Under the pieces are notes generated by a model that saw nothing but the letters and a program-made list of their open reading frames with translations, had not been told where the DNA came from and did not search any database. Shown here in pieces: positions 1-48,814 of a stretch of 64,000 nucleotides of DNA (positions are counted from its first letter, which is position 1; each line of letters opens with the position of its first letter). The translations under genes and the position numbers were made by a program. This DNA is from Cristatella mucedo (lineage: Eukaryota; Bryozoa; Phylactolaemata; Cristatellidae). Location of the stretch: the NCBI GenBank assembly GCA_009760855.2, contig WPIO01000005.1, positions 6,246,001-6,310,000 on the forward strand, written 5' to 3'.

Positions 1-235
1 TCAGTGGTCCTGAGCTGCTACTTCCATGCTACTCACTACCTCAACTGCTCTCCTGACTCTGCTATGCTTCTCACTTTCTCTTTGTTGCATGAGACGAAGT
101 CTGTTGGCTACCGAATGCGTACCGAAAGCCGCTTAGGCTGTGTGTGCGCCAATCAAAACTCTCCTGCATAACACCCACATAGTCTGTATGGCTTTGTGGA
201 GTTACAGACGGAGACACATTACATTACACTACATT
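1..235 (+). mobile_element. LINE family 2, 3' end
   Basis: Matches the 3' ends at 24085-24320 (+) and 8411-8640 (-): 'GTCCTGAGCTGCTACTTCC', then a GGCTACCGAATGCGTACCG-like segment, and a terminal ACATTACATTA-type tail (about 215-235). 5'-truncated by the window edge. Confidence 0.75.
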
Positions 236-697
236 AGCTATTTGGGGCTTTTTATATCTTTTGTCCTCGTGCATTTTTATGAGCTTGAGCCAAATCGTGT
301 TCTTGAGTACTCTCTTTTGGTGTCGTGCCGCCGAGGGTCGTCTAGGCTGTCTATATGTGGCATGCTTTGTGAGGGCCGCAGTTATACATCATAAATCAAA
401 GGCATAATGGAAGGCCGTTATGCCAAAGCAGGCTGCTGTTAGTACGTCTGCTTTTGTTGGAAGCATCTACTTGATTGACCATGTAGCTCAAGTTCCACAG
501 CTTCACCAACCCGTAGCTATCTTTGTGTCTTTGCTTAAATTGGTGCCAATTGAAGTGGTTTTACATGAGATTTAGAATAGGCCAACGTGCATTGACTGAA
601 AGCTGACCGTGTTTTAACTTGGTCTTTCATACCCTTCCTGCAGCTTGTGCTTGAGGAATCAATTGCTAAAGGTTATGCTTATGCTTGTTTTACGTAG
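236..697. other. Integrin intron sequence, no recognised feature
   Basis: Unique-looking, A+T-rich. No start codon plus signal peptide that could serve as the first integrin exon was found. Confidence 0.5.
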
Positions 698-36654
<35,957 letters not shown>

Positions 36655-36861
36655 GGCTGGTGGCTGATTTAAAAGCGCCCATATTACATGGACTCTCGTT
36701 CGTTCGTTCCTACTGCCGTTGGCAGGCGTTTTGAGCAGATAGTTGCTGTTCAAGTGCCTTCGCATTGGAAGATACTCTGTGTGTAGAGTCGAAGCACCGT
36801 CACCGGTTGCTTTGCTGAAATACTAGAGAGAAAGAGGGAGAGTGAGAGGAGAGAGATGATA

Positions 36862-36940
36862 TAATAATAATAATAATAACACTTTAGAAAGTCGATCTCT
36901 TTCTAGGTGCTTTACATTTGCTGCAAAGACAACTTGGTTT
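36862..36940 (-). mobile_element. LINE family 1 tail fragment
   Basis: AATAATAATAATAATAACAC then 'TCTCTTTCTAGGTGCTTTAC': tail and half of the stem-loop only. Confidence 0.6.
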
Positions 36941-37081
36941 TATGTCTCGTTCGCATCGACACGTAGCTTGACTTGCGGTTCGGTGGCTTTATTCGATACA
37001 AATGCTGCATCCAGTAGCTATCATATCCAGTCAGTCCAGTCCTCTCTTGCGCAGCACTGGTGCGGCCCTGCGGCTACTATG

Positions 37082-37155
37082 ATAAATACTAGCTGATTAA
37101 ACAGCCTCTTCTGTATAACGGCTATCACTACTGCAGAGGCAATAAAGGATGGAGC
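37082..37155 (-). repeat. SINE family A fragment
   Basis: 'TAGCTGATTAAACAGCCTCT', 'ACGGCTATCACTACTGC' and 'GCAATAAAGGA'. Head missing. Confidence 0.65.
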
Positions 37156-38559
37156 GTTCATCGCCTGTGTGTGTGTGTGCATGTCTGTATCTGTGTGTGT
37201 GAGCACCTTGAAGTGGCATGGCTGCATTATTTTTGAAAATGACAAGTCACCAGCTAACCACAGGAGAAAAGATTTTTCGAATTGCTTAGCATTAACTTTC
37301 CTGGTATACCCGTGAATCCTGTAATACTAACAGCCCATCGCAAGCAAAACATGTAAATGATAAGTGCACAGTATACCACCCACTACTTCTGTCACCTGCA
37401 GCTTTTAGTCTTGCGGTGTTGCCTGCAGGCTAGAGGCCAAGTGTAAATTTGGGCACTGCAAAAGTACTGACTAGGAGGGGTGAATTCCGTTATAATCATA
37501 TACTGAACGCTTGGGCTCGGATATACGAATGCCTGAATGCACGAAGAGTAATAATATAATCTCATTTATGTCAAGTAAGCCATCTTTTGGAGTACAATCT
37601 TACGATGGTGTCTTTTAATCAATTCGTCGACCTGGGGGTGCTCTCGACCTTATGGTGCATAGGCAGGTTAAACGTCGAAGCTGTGCGACGTGTGACTTTC
37701 CAAGATAGCTTGAGCAATGGCACGGCCAGGGTTTCGGCAATGCAGGCAACAAAATCTCACTATTCGGGCGTTGCACATGGTCGGTGCATTCTCTTCGAAA
37801 TCCACTGGGTGAAAAATCCCTAAAAAAAAACAATAGTGCTGTTCCCCATTTGGGGAGAGCCTGAAGTTTCTCCTCCCGGCTGCATCTTTCTGCCTAGCCG
37901 TCATTGTGGGAATTGGTCTGCCAATTGAAGAGCCTGAAGCTGTTCGTCAAAGGTGCACCACTCGGCACTTCTCATTAGATCGTTATGTTAAGGCTTGCTC
38001 ATTAATTGTGCTCGCTCGGCAAAGTTGAGCTCATGCACATCTAAGAGAATAATCGTCTATTTTACAACAATAGCCCATTCTGGAAACCAACCCTGAACGT
38101 GTCTGCTGACCGAAAGTCGCTTTAGCAGCCCGTCAAGCCGAACTTAAAAAATGGTTAGCTCCATCTTAGCGAAACCCTGAAGTTCATGCCATGATGGTTC
38201 CCATTCCAAAACCTCTAGAGCCGCTTTTCAGATTAGCTCGCCCGGTCGTCTCCGGAAGCCCGATAGCCATTAGGAAGAGCTACCTTGTCTCCGAGGGAGG
38301 GCTGACAGCTGCTTCATCAGCAAACGGCAACGTTCAAAAGCTTGCAGCAACTGCAGACTGTCCGTCGCCACCCCAAAAGCCTCACTGAGGTAGCTTTTGC
38401 ACCCCCGCCAGCCCCTCATGTGAGGGCGAGCGTGCGTGTGACGAAGAGAGACACCGGCCCCCGAGTACGAGTTGTAAGACAGCTTGTAAGACGACGGCTG
38501 CATTTACGAAAACGTACGAAAATGCGCTACACTTGGCACGATTACTTTACAGCATATAT
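37156..38559. other. Intergenic, nothing recognised
   Basis: No coding similarity or known repeat on either strand; short open frames only. Confidence 0.4.
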
Positions 38560-38645
38560 AAATACGCCCAGAAAGAGATTTAGTTCTCCGATAGCGCCAT
38601 GCACACGTATGGTTATTCTTATTATTATTATTGTCATCATTAAAT
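38560..38645 (+). mobile_element. LINE family 1 tail fragment
   Basis: 'CCCAGAAAGAGATTTAGTTC' and 'TTATTCTTATTATTATTATT'. Confidence 0.55.
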
Positions 38646-39000
38646 TGTTGAGTCGTAGGTGTCGGGTTTACAGATCCGTTGAAAAGGAAGAGAGAGAGAG
38701 AGAGTAGAGTGTAGCTTGGGAGCAGGCAGAAGATTTGGGACTGGCGATGATGAGGGTCATACGACCCGTGCATCAATTTATCGGTCCGAGCTGGCAGCTG
38801 CACAGAGTGAGGCAGCAGAACCCTACGATTGACATTCCAGGAATAGGAACGTCAGCCGATGCCACCTCAGCTGACATTCCAGTTCAAAGATGAGTTACGC
38901 CCAGGCGCTGACACCTACTACATGAAGAGAGTTCGGTTTCACGTTTGAGCCAACCCCATCAGACTCAGGGCTTTACTAGCCGTTGCTAAGAAACTATACT

Positions 39001-39060
39001 TCATTTGTATAGTGCCCTAAGATACATATATCTCCATCAAGGTGCTATAATAAGCTCAAG
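39001..39060 (-). repeat. Stem-loop tail fragment (SINE-B or LINE-1)
   Basis: 'TTTGTATAGTGCCCTAAGAT' and 'CATCAAGGTGCTAT'. Confidence 0.4.
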
Positions 39061-39454
39061 AACATGATTTTAGCCATTAGCGGTGAGCGTCTAACCACTG
39101 GCTAACGGTGTGTTAAACAAGTAGCCTTCGCAACTAAAAATGCTAATTTGCTTTAGATATACTATAGGGTTCTCTTTCTATTTATCTGTCCTGGTAAATG
39201 GTCGCCATGAGGTGTTTTATAGCATTCGAGTCCTAACGAAAATACACAGTCAAGTACTTTATGGGACTGCAGGATCTGAGTTTTACCCAGCCTAACCCGA
39301 CTTCAGGCCAGTTGCCAGGGATGTTTTCAGTGAAGGCTAAACCTATACCTTGAGTGGTCGTGACCTCTAATTCACCGGACGGGGCTTGGCTTCATAAAGC
39401 CAATGTTTCCTATTCTGGTTCTTAATAAGCGGGGATGTACTTCCTACAAGCGTG

Positions 39455-39605
39455 TTAAATTAGATAAATATAATTCATTTGTATAGCGTCCAAGAGAACT
39501 TAATCTCTATTCAGGCGCTTCACTTATGCCTCGGGGCTCGAGCTCACGACCTCAGCCAGACCTTGGTCAGGGCGAACACCTTAACCGCTGGATCAAACCA
39601 GCTCG
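39455..39605 (-). repeat. SINE family B, good copy
   Basis: Minus strand: A-box region 'TGGTTTGATCCAGCGGTTAA', B-box 'GAGCTCGAGCCCCGA', then GCGCCTGAATAGAGATTAAG, the tail shared with LINE family 1. Confidence 0.8.
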
Positions 39606-42600
39606 ACAGATAAAACAGCTTGGTATTTGGATGACAGAGTCATAACAAACGCAGTTTTCCTCTTAACCGCGGAAATAATAATTTTTCCAGATTAATTATG
39701 TCCATAGTATCTCATAGTACGAAACCTTCAGGAAAACTATTCGTCTTCAAAGAGAAGAAGCGGTTTCAAACACTTAGCGAAGAGCTCTAGCGATTACTGG
39801 AAATAAGTTATACATTTACCGCATTGCCACGTCTGACAAGAGCAACTACGGGCAACGCAGCTGCATGTTTGATTTTCGTAGCTCAAATTAAGTCATCACG
39901 GCCATTGCACCACAATAGTCTATACCCTATCTCAGCGGGAAATTCCATAGCATTGATGTTATTAAGCACCAACCATCCGAGACACCTCAGACGTATGGGG
40001 AACCTCATGACTCTATGCTTGTCTAACTTCTTTTCACCGTGTATACTCTCCACATTGACGATTGATTTAATTGCCAAGCGAAATTTAGACTTTTCGATTG
40101 TCTGAAGACTTTAGTGATATTCTGTTCATTAAAGTTAGACTCGGCGTAGGCCACAACAATAATCCAACTGCTGTTGGACTCCAATCAGCGCTGAGAAGTC
40201 TTCCTGCAAGACAGGCAGCCTATCGCAGTACATACCTGCCAATAGGCAACATTTTTTTATCGTGACTCTGATACTAGGTGTCTTTTTTGCAGTGGAACCG
40301 ATGCTCTATACCGGTTCGGTGATGCGGCAGCCAATGATCTCGTGTGTGGCTAACCCACTGAGAAAATGTTTGGCACAGATGAAAATTTCCAACTTCAAGA
40401 TAACAGTCTGTTCTGCAGTGCTGAATACATTTGGATATATGGTGGTTTAGTGAAATTTTAGGGGATTACCAAGGCACTTATTCATCCCAATTCTATACAA
40501 GCTGACCACGCCCATTTACAGTTGAACATAAAGTAAAGACTTTCTGATGCCAAAAATTCTGGGACGCTTCCTCGTGTCATTTCTGCAATAGCAGCAGCTT
40601 TAAAGCTCAACGGATGAGGATTGTAGATCCACCCCACCCCAGCTGCTTTGTTTTAGCAGATCGCACAGCTTACGAGTACACACCTGCGAACCGTCGTCCA
40701 TCTAAAGTTAAAGATGGCCTTCTCTCTCTGACCAACTACAGTCAATAAAAACTGTAGAATCTAATTACCTGGAAATCAGACTTAAAAACTTCAGAAAATC
40801 TTTAAACGGCTTGAATGACCAAAAAATTAGGACTGAAGAAGAAGACTGAACAGGCACATGGATTTTTTAGCATTCTTCTTCCAGCACTCCAATTTTTTTC
40901 TTTATGAACGAAATATTCATATAATTAAAAAGGTATGAACAATCATTATCATTAACCGATTTAATGACGTAGCTTGGGCTCGGTTCAAGCGGGATTACAT
41001 AAGTGTAGACCCGATGTAACAATTTAGGCTACATACCAACTGCTTTCGGCCGAGCCTTAGCGATCACCCAGGCATCGTGCCAGCCTAAATCTTCCGAATG
41101 CAAGCTGATACATTTTTTCTGGGCTAGGACACGTCTTGTAATTGGGACGAGGCCGCTGAGTGCACATGACTTTTGCTCTAGCGGTTGGACTAACAGGTTT
41201 CGGTTTCGGTGCAAGAAGGCGGCGTCGGCGTTTAAAATACTGCTGCCATATACCCGATAGAAACTTCGCGGGTCTGATCATCCACTGATGCTAATAATAT
41301 CTTATTACCGCATGAAGGAGCATTACAATCTTCCAAAAAACTCTTTACTTTCTGCGCACTCGAGGGCCCGAATAGCTCTGCCAATTCTCCAGCAATATGG
41401 GCGCCAGGCATCAACAGCGGCATTCCCTAGACCTAGAGCAATGGGCTGATGGGAGATTATCTTGCATCCGGGACCGCATGGTCAAAGTGCGCTAGTCGAT
41501 CGCGGTGAGATCGATTACTTGCTGCATTCTCCGGTACGTAGAGTGTTCAAGATTTTATCCTAGTGGTGCCTATTTGAACTTGACATTGTCAACTTTCGGA
41601 CATGATCGCTATCACGGCCGTCTGTTTTCAGTCGTGCAAACTATAGTTTGCCCGGGTCTGGTGCGTCATATCTTGCCTGGTCCGAAGCCTTTTTGACTTG
41701 ATCTGCTTGCCGGCCTTGCCATGCGATCTCGATACCTATTGGAGCTATAAATGCTCAGGACGGTAGTACCTTTCCCGTTGGATAGGGAACCCCTACCCTC
41801 CAGCATAAACTCGTCCACGTCTGCTATGTCGTTTAAGGGTGTGTAGATCATGAACCAAAATGCGGCAAGCCTATCGCTTCTTGGTAACTAGCGCAGGACG
41901 GCTGCAGAGGCCCCACGGAGCAAATACGGCCTCCGTGTTAGTAGCTTGTTACGCGGCTGTCGCGGGTGGCTGAGCAGCGGCTGTTCAGGGCTATTCAGAC
42001 AGCATACTAGGGGCGCCTTCGTCTATCTGAACTAATTCGTAGCCAAAATATTCGAGGTTGGTGTGGTAAGCTATGAGCTTAAGACATAATAGATCGACGA
42101 CAACTAATCCTGGCTGAGAATCCCAATAGATGGTGCTACTGGAAGCGGTCGCTCGATCGGAGGTGGGAGGAGCAACTAGCCTGAACTGTGTACTCGGCCC
42201 CCTGGCCAGTCAAGCGAGTGAGGATGAGTTTGAGTTTGCCTGCCCACCTATCGCCGACGTGGTGCCAATCCTACAATGGTTATTTAAGAGGATCCATGTT
42301 AGGGATCGTTGTTGTAGCCCACGGCTAAGATGCTAGGTAACAACACCACTCAGCCGCATGTCGGCGGCTCCACTTATAAGACTGTGTGCTAGCTGCTAGT
42401 GTCCTGGTGTCTAGGTAGGCTTGGCGCTAGGTAGCTAGGTCCGATGAGGAGCCCCGGTCTGGATGCATCGACGCCTCCCCAGGCCGCCGCGACTATGCCT
42501 CATGCATAGTCCATCGGTTGTTCGTACATGACTAGCACATGTTCTCCCAGAGCATCCACCCCACTCGCACAGCATGCGTCTGGTCTATTCATGTGAGCTA

Positions 42601-42895
42601 TTCCTTTGCAATTATATACGCTAGACAGGGGTAAATCGAAAGCTTGAGTGTGATTGGAGCTTGAGATGGCGGCATTGTGTTGCAGCTGGGAAAGGACGAC
42701 AGTTGTCTTAGCTGAGGCTCAAGCAGTATAGATAGGTAGACCAAGGAAGTGGAGAGCTAACTCATCGGTAAGCTCTTGCTTTAAACTCACTTCGGTGTAA
42801 TTGCACCTTCCGGCATACGACAGTGTTCACTCTGTGGAGAAAATAAACTTGCTAGCATAAAGACGACTATGAAAGATTCTGATTAGTGTTCCTGA
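39606..42895. other. Intergenic, 3.3 kb without a recognised feature
   Basis: Only short open frames without family resemblance. 41.0-42.5 kb is richer in G+C and CpG than its surroundings, which could mark an old element, but I cannot name one. Confidence 0.35.
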
Positions 42896-43073
42896 TGGTC
42901 GTTGATGCCCGTGGTTCTTATTCATAGCAAAACTCAGATTAGCACAGCACAGGGGAGTAGACGTAATGCATCGTGTATTGTCAACGACCCCACAAGGCGA
43001 TCAATTAATTGCCTTACTGGTCGAAGCAACGTCAAGGCACGTCATGTGTTAACCCTCTCTAGATGTGCATTGC

Positions 43074-44559
<1,486 letters not shown>

Positions 44560-45332
44560 TTAGGCTTATGCTGGCCCTGGCCCCTGAACAGGTCACACTG
44601 GACTGCTACTTGGTAATAGCCACAACCACAAACCTGGTCATTAAATTGGTAAAGTAAGCAAGATACTGCTTAATGCTAGTAGCTCCCTGGCAAGGCTGGA
44701 CTGCAACAATTTCTTTTTTGTTGGCTGGGCTACCAAACAAAGCCATTAGGCTCTGTACGGCTTTCGATAAATATGGTTGAAAGGTTGGTCAACAAATCCC
44801 AGAGGTTCAGCCACGTGCCTCCTTGGCTGATGGAGCTGCAATGTCTTCAAGTCGATCTACAGATACAGAGCAAAATTCTTGCCCTGACCCACTAGGCTTG
44901 GCTCCTTCATACCCATTAGGGTGCTGCTCCAATTTCGGCCTCCTGGGATCCTCTGTGTGCAATTGAATAGCTGTTCCATTCTTTGGCTTATAGGCTGTTG
45001 GCAACTGATGCTTTTACTGTGCAGGTCCTGCACTGTGGAACTTGCATCCTCAATTCTTTTGCAACATCTTCTCTCCTGCTGCCTGCTGTGGCACATCCTT
45101 TCCCACTGGCCCGAGCTGCTACAACCATGCTGCTCACAAAATTACGACAGCCTTCCTGACTTAGCTATTATTCTCACTTTCTCTTGGTTTTATGAGTAGT
45201 CTTTTGGCAGCAGTATTTGCACCGAAAGTTGCTTAGGTTCTGAGTTTGCTATAGATAATTCTCCTGCAAAGCACCCACTTGGTCATTGAGGCTTTTTGGA
45301 CTTACAAAGATATACTACATTACATTACATCT
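44560..45332 (+). mobile_element. LINE family 2 3' part
   Basis: INMVERLVNKSQRFSHVPPW and LQIQSKILAL (RT C-terminus), then the same 3' UTR as 24.0-24.3 kb and an ACTACATTACATTACATC tail at about 45315-45332. Several frame changes. Confidence 0.8.
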
Positions 45333-45371
45333 GCGCTGACTTACCGGCGACTACTATTCGTATTGACTGTA

Positions 45372-45685
45372 GGGGGTATGTATCTTCGCCTGTAACTCCA
45401 CAAAGCCACGAAGACTATGGTGGAGAGTTGAGTATAGTGCACTCACAACTTGAGCGGCTTTCGGTACGCATTCGGTAGCCAACAGACTCCATCTCTCGCA
45501 AAAAAAGTGAGCAGCTATGAGTTAGGAGAGCAGTTGAGGTAGTGAGTAGCGTGGAAATTGCTGCCCAGGACGTGCCATAGTGGGCAACAGTAGAGTAGTG
45601 GTCGTTGCGTAAGAATTGTGGAAGTGAGTTCCACAGTCTAGGACTTGCAGAGCAACAGTTTCTATAGCCAGTGGTCATACCCAGC
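45372..45685 (-). mobile_element. LINE family 2 3' end, tail-to-tail with the previous copy
   Basis: 'TATCTTCGCCTGTAACTCCA' tail side, then minus-strand coding ASPRLWNSLPQFLRNDHYS. About 40 nt separate the two tails. Confidence 0.8.
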
Positions 45686-48600
45686 TAACAAATATGTGAT
45701 AAATGGCTAAAAGGGTGTCCGTGATAGATGCCCCCGGTTTCATGAGTGCTAGGAGTCTCATGGCTGTTTGGCCTTCTTTGGAGGTGCATGCAATCAAAAT
45801 GCAGCATGTGTGCTCATTTTGTGCTGAATGTGCCAGCGTCGTCATCGTCTCTACTACCTCCTTGGATATGCTCTTTTGTTCGATCGTCTTTGCAGACAGT
45901 CTGCATGTGAAAAAGTACTGCAGTGGTTGGCTGCTACTAAACAACCTATTTGCCGTAGCTTTTGTTTGCTTTCACATTTGTGGGGGTCTGTGTTCTAGAG
46001 AGGTTTATTTAGCAGCAGCAAAGATTTTCGATAATTAAATACCTGTATGAGATATCTAATTGGTGTCTATTGCCTATCAGATTATGTTCAAAATATCGGT
46101 ACAGACTTAGGAAAACTAGGGTTACAAAACTAATTTGGCATTGACGGATTCCTCGTTCGTGCCAGCAGTGCCTCACCTGGGCCAAATCCCTTACGACAGT
46201 TAGTAGTCTTAGAAAGAGACTAATGCTGTAGTATCCTGAACAAGATAAAAAAAAAAGGTACCTAACCGTCAGCCGGAGAGTACCAAACACCCAAAGGCAT
46301 ATCTTAGCATTTAGAATGAAAAGACATCTCTTGTGCCGACCATGTGAGTTGACCCACCACCTTCGATATAAGAGTCTCCAGTCCTACATGCTAGTGATGC
46401 TTATAAGACTACCCGAATAGCCACGTGACTTGGTCTTAAAACCAGGTGGGGCGGTTTGGCAGCACAGGAAGTCAGTGTCACCTCCTTGGTAATAGACTAG
46501 GCTCCCCGTGCCCGAGTGCAAAGTGCTAGCCATTTTATACTTTACTCTACTGCACGGAGGGAGTAGTGGTGTAGGGGCTTGTTGGTTCGCGATGGCGCCG
46601 CGACGAAGAGCAGAGCCCCCACAAGCGAGTTGTGGCGTTGTCGACGACGGCTGTATTGTATCGCATACAGGGAACACAAGCAAGCGAGCGTAAATACTGA
46701 TGTAGTAGCCGTCGTGTGTGCTGCTCCGGAGCACGTGGTGATAATGAATTGCGTGGCAAGTAACGCGTCACATACCGGCAAGGAGCGAACACGTTGGGCA
46801 GACGGACGTCGGCTGTGGCAGAACCACGTGATGGTGATAACACACCCACAGTGGCACGATGGACTGTTGAATTGCTACTGTCGCCTGCACACCAGTACAG
46901 CGATATGTAGTAAACAAAATACTTCCAAGTGGTCTTATTAGATGGGCGTCGGAGGATTCAAAGCCTCGGTAGCCTAGCTGTCGGCATTCGAACACGACTC
47001 GCGAGCACGCAGTAAGCCAAGCTTGGTTTTTGCCTCTGCCATTCTATGCAAGATACACGGACTGTGAAGAGATAAAGCGCATACGCTCGCAAAAAGCACG
47101 CGCTAGCACTAAGCCAGGGCGCCGCCTCTTTGCCCGGGCGAATTCGCCAAGGTTTCGAGTAATCTCGTTGGTCCTAGTGATGAGTAGCCTACCCAAAGGG
47201 GGGTCAAGGGGGGCATATATCCAGGGAGCAGGTGCAGGGGCACTGGACCAGAGGGAATGCCAAAATGGGCGCCTAGTACTAGAGGGTGGGATGCCATCTA
47301 TGTAGTTCGTCTCCTGAGTGCACAGCATCCTGGGAAAGTCGCCGCTAGCGATGCCAATTTTTACGTGCACTGCATAAGAACGACTCTTTGTTTATACTAG
47401 TGCATTAGCAATGTGTAAAATCTTTACAAATTACCATCTTTGCCCTGGTGGTAAAGTCCTCGCACTTTGCCCGCTTGAGTTCGATTATTGGAGTGGGCAA
47501 CCCATTGTCACTCCCCATGCCAGGTGGTGAGGGGGAGTGGTGATGACCGCCAAGTTTCTCTGATGCTATATGAACCTTTGCTTTTAACTTTACTTTTAAG
47601 TGCACAAGCTACAGTGTACTGTAGGCTAACCATTGCAATCGATTGACGGTGCGATACGTTGTGGTCGGGTTTGCACTTTGGTCTCACACGAGGCTCCGGC
47701 CTTATAAGTGGGGTGTCAGTCTTATAAGCTTCGTCCTGTGTTCCAACTCAGCCATTTCTACTGGCAAGTATTCTGCTGCAGCATTCTAGTGCGAAACTTT
47801 CCCTTTCGTGGCGTTTGGGACACGTTATGGATTCAGCCGACCGTTCAGCTGCGTATAGCTAACTTGTCATATGTACAGTGCGACGAAACTCGCGCCTTAG
47901 CTTGAGCTCAAATGTTGACCATAGAGCACCCACGAGCAAGGACACTATTCAAGGGTTTAATAGACGAAAGGCTTGAATTGTCAGCTGCTGCTCCACATGC
48001 TCAATGACGGCAATAAAACCGACTTGGGCTGCGAGAGGAGCCGAGGTGTTGGTCGATGGCAGTGCTCGAGGGAAAGTGACTAGCAATCCGACCGACGGGC
48101 AGTTTCGTCATACCGGCAGTGCCTCGGTGTGAGGGCAAGGAGCCGGCAAGCAGCTGGCACCAGCCTGCTGCTGCTGCCACCGACGTCTCCACCCGCAAAT
48201 GGAGGCAGGGGAAGTCAAATCGCGATGCTTCAGAGGGAGCGCCGTCTGTTATTGGTGCCGATTGATGGAATTCTAGTCAGTCGGGTTAAGTTGGTAGGAT
48301 TTCGAACTTGCAGTGGTGCCGCGGCTGCAGCAGCGGCCAGCAGCCGAGATCGGCTGTAAATGTGCTTGAGCTTCCAAACCAGAGGTCTGCTGCTCGCCAG
48401 TGTTATCACTGACCACTGTGGGGGCCCTGTCCGCTGCCGGTCGCCAAAGCCCTGCTCTAAGCCGTCGGCTGTCGGTGCGGTTCCCCGGCAGGGGCAGGGG
48501 GGGCAGCGAGGGGTGAGCTCGACTTCGCCGTGCGCTTCGCTACCTCGGCTGTACTGGCAGTGCTCGAACGCCCCCTGCTCTCGGGCGTTTAGGAGTCAGT
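45686..48600. other. Intergenic, 2.9 kb; G+C and CpG rise toward 48.6 kb
   Basis: No gene recognised. 46.5-47.3 and 48.0-48.6 kb are CpG-rich; the latter may contain the acyl-CoA oxidase promoter or a non-coding first exon. No TATA box was convincing. Confidence 0.35.
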
Positions 48601-48605
48601 AAAAG

Positions 48606-48740
48606 ATGTCTGCCATCGTCACCGCAGCGATCAGCTCGAGTCACACTTCTCCGTCCGACTTAGCTGCTGCACTTGCTCGATCCAGTCTGGGGGCTTTGCC
48701 ACCTCACATGCGCAAATGCCCTGCTGTCCTTCCCGCGTGA
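48606..48740 (+). other. Short upstream reading frame (44 codons) before the acyl-CoA oxidase
   Basis: ATG to TGA, starting MSAIVTAAISSSHTSPSD, 74 nt before the oxidase ATG. It could be an upstream ORF if this stretch is in the mature 5' UTR, or intronic if the acceptor at 48785 is used. No family recognised. Confidence 0.25.
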
Positions 48741-48762
48741 CCTGTGGGTGCTGAACGCGACT

Positions 48763-48785
48763 GTGCTTGCTTGTGCATTTTTCAG
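48763..48785 (+). promoter_or_regulatory. Likely 3' splice site of a 5'-UTR intron (acyl-CoA oxidase)
   Basis: A pyrimidine-rich run ending TTTTTCAG lies 29 nt before the chosen start codon, suggesting an upstream non-coding exon. The matching donor was not located. Confidence 0.45.
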
Positions 48786-48814
48786 GTCTACTCGCCCACA
48801 CTATTGCGACGACC

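Noticed and set aside
41029-42336. Possible decayed element with several short frames
   Set aside because: No recognisable protein motif, terminal repeat or target duplication.
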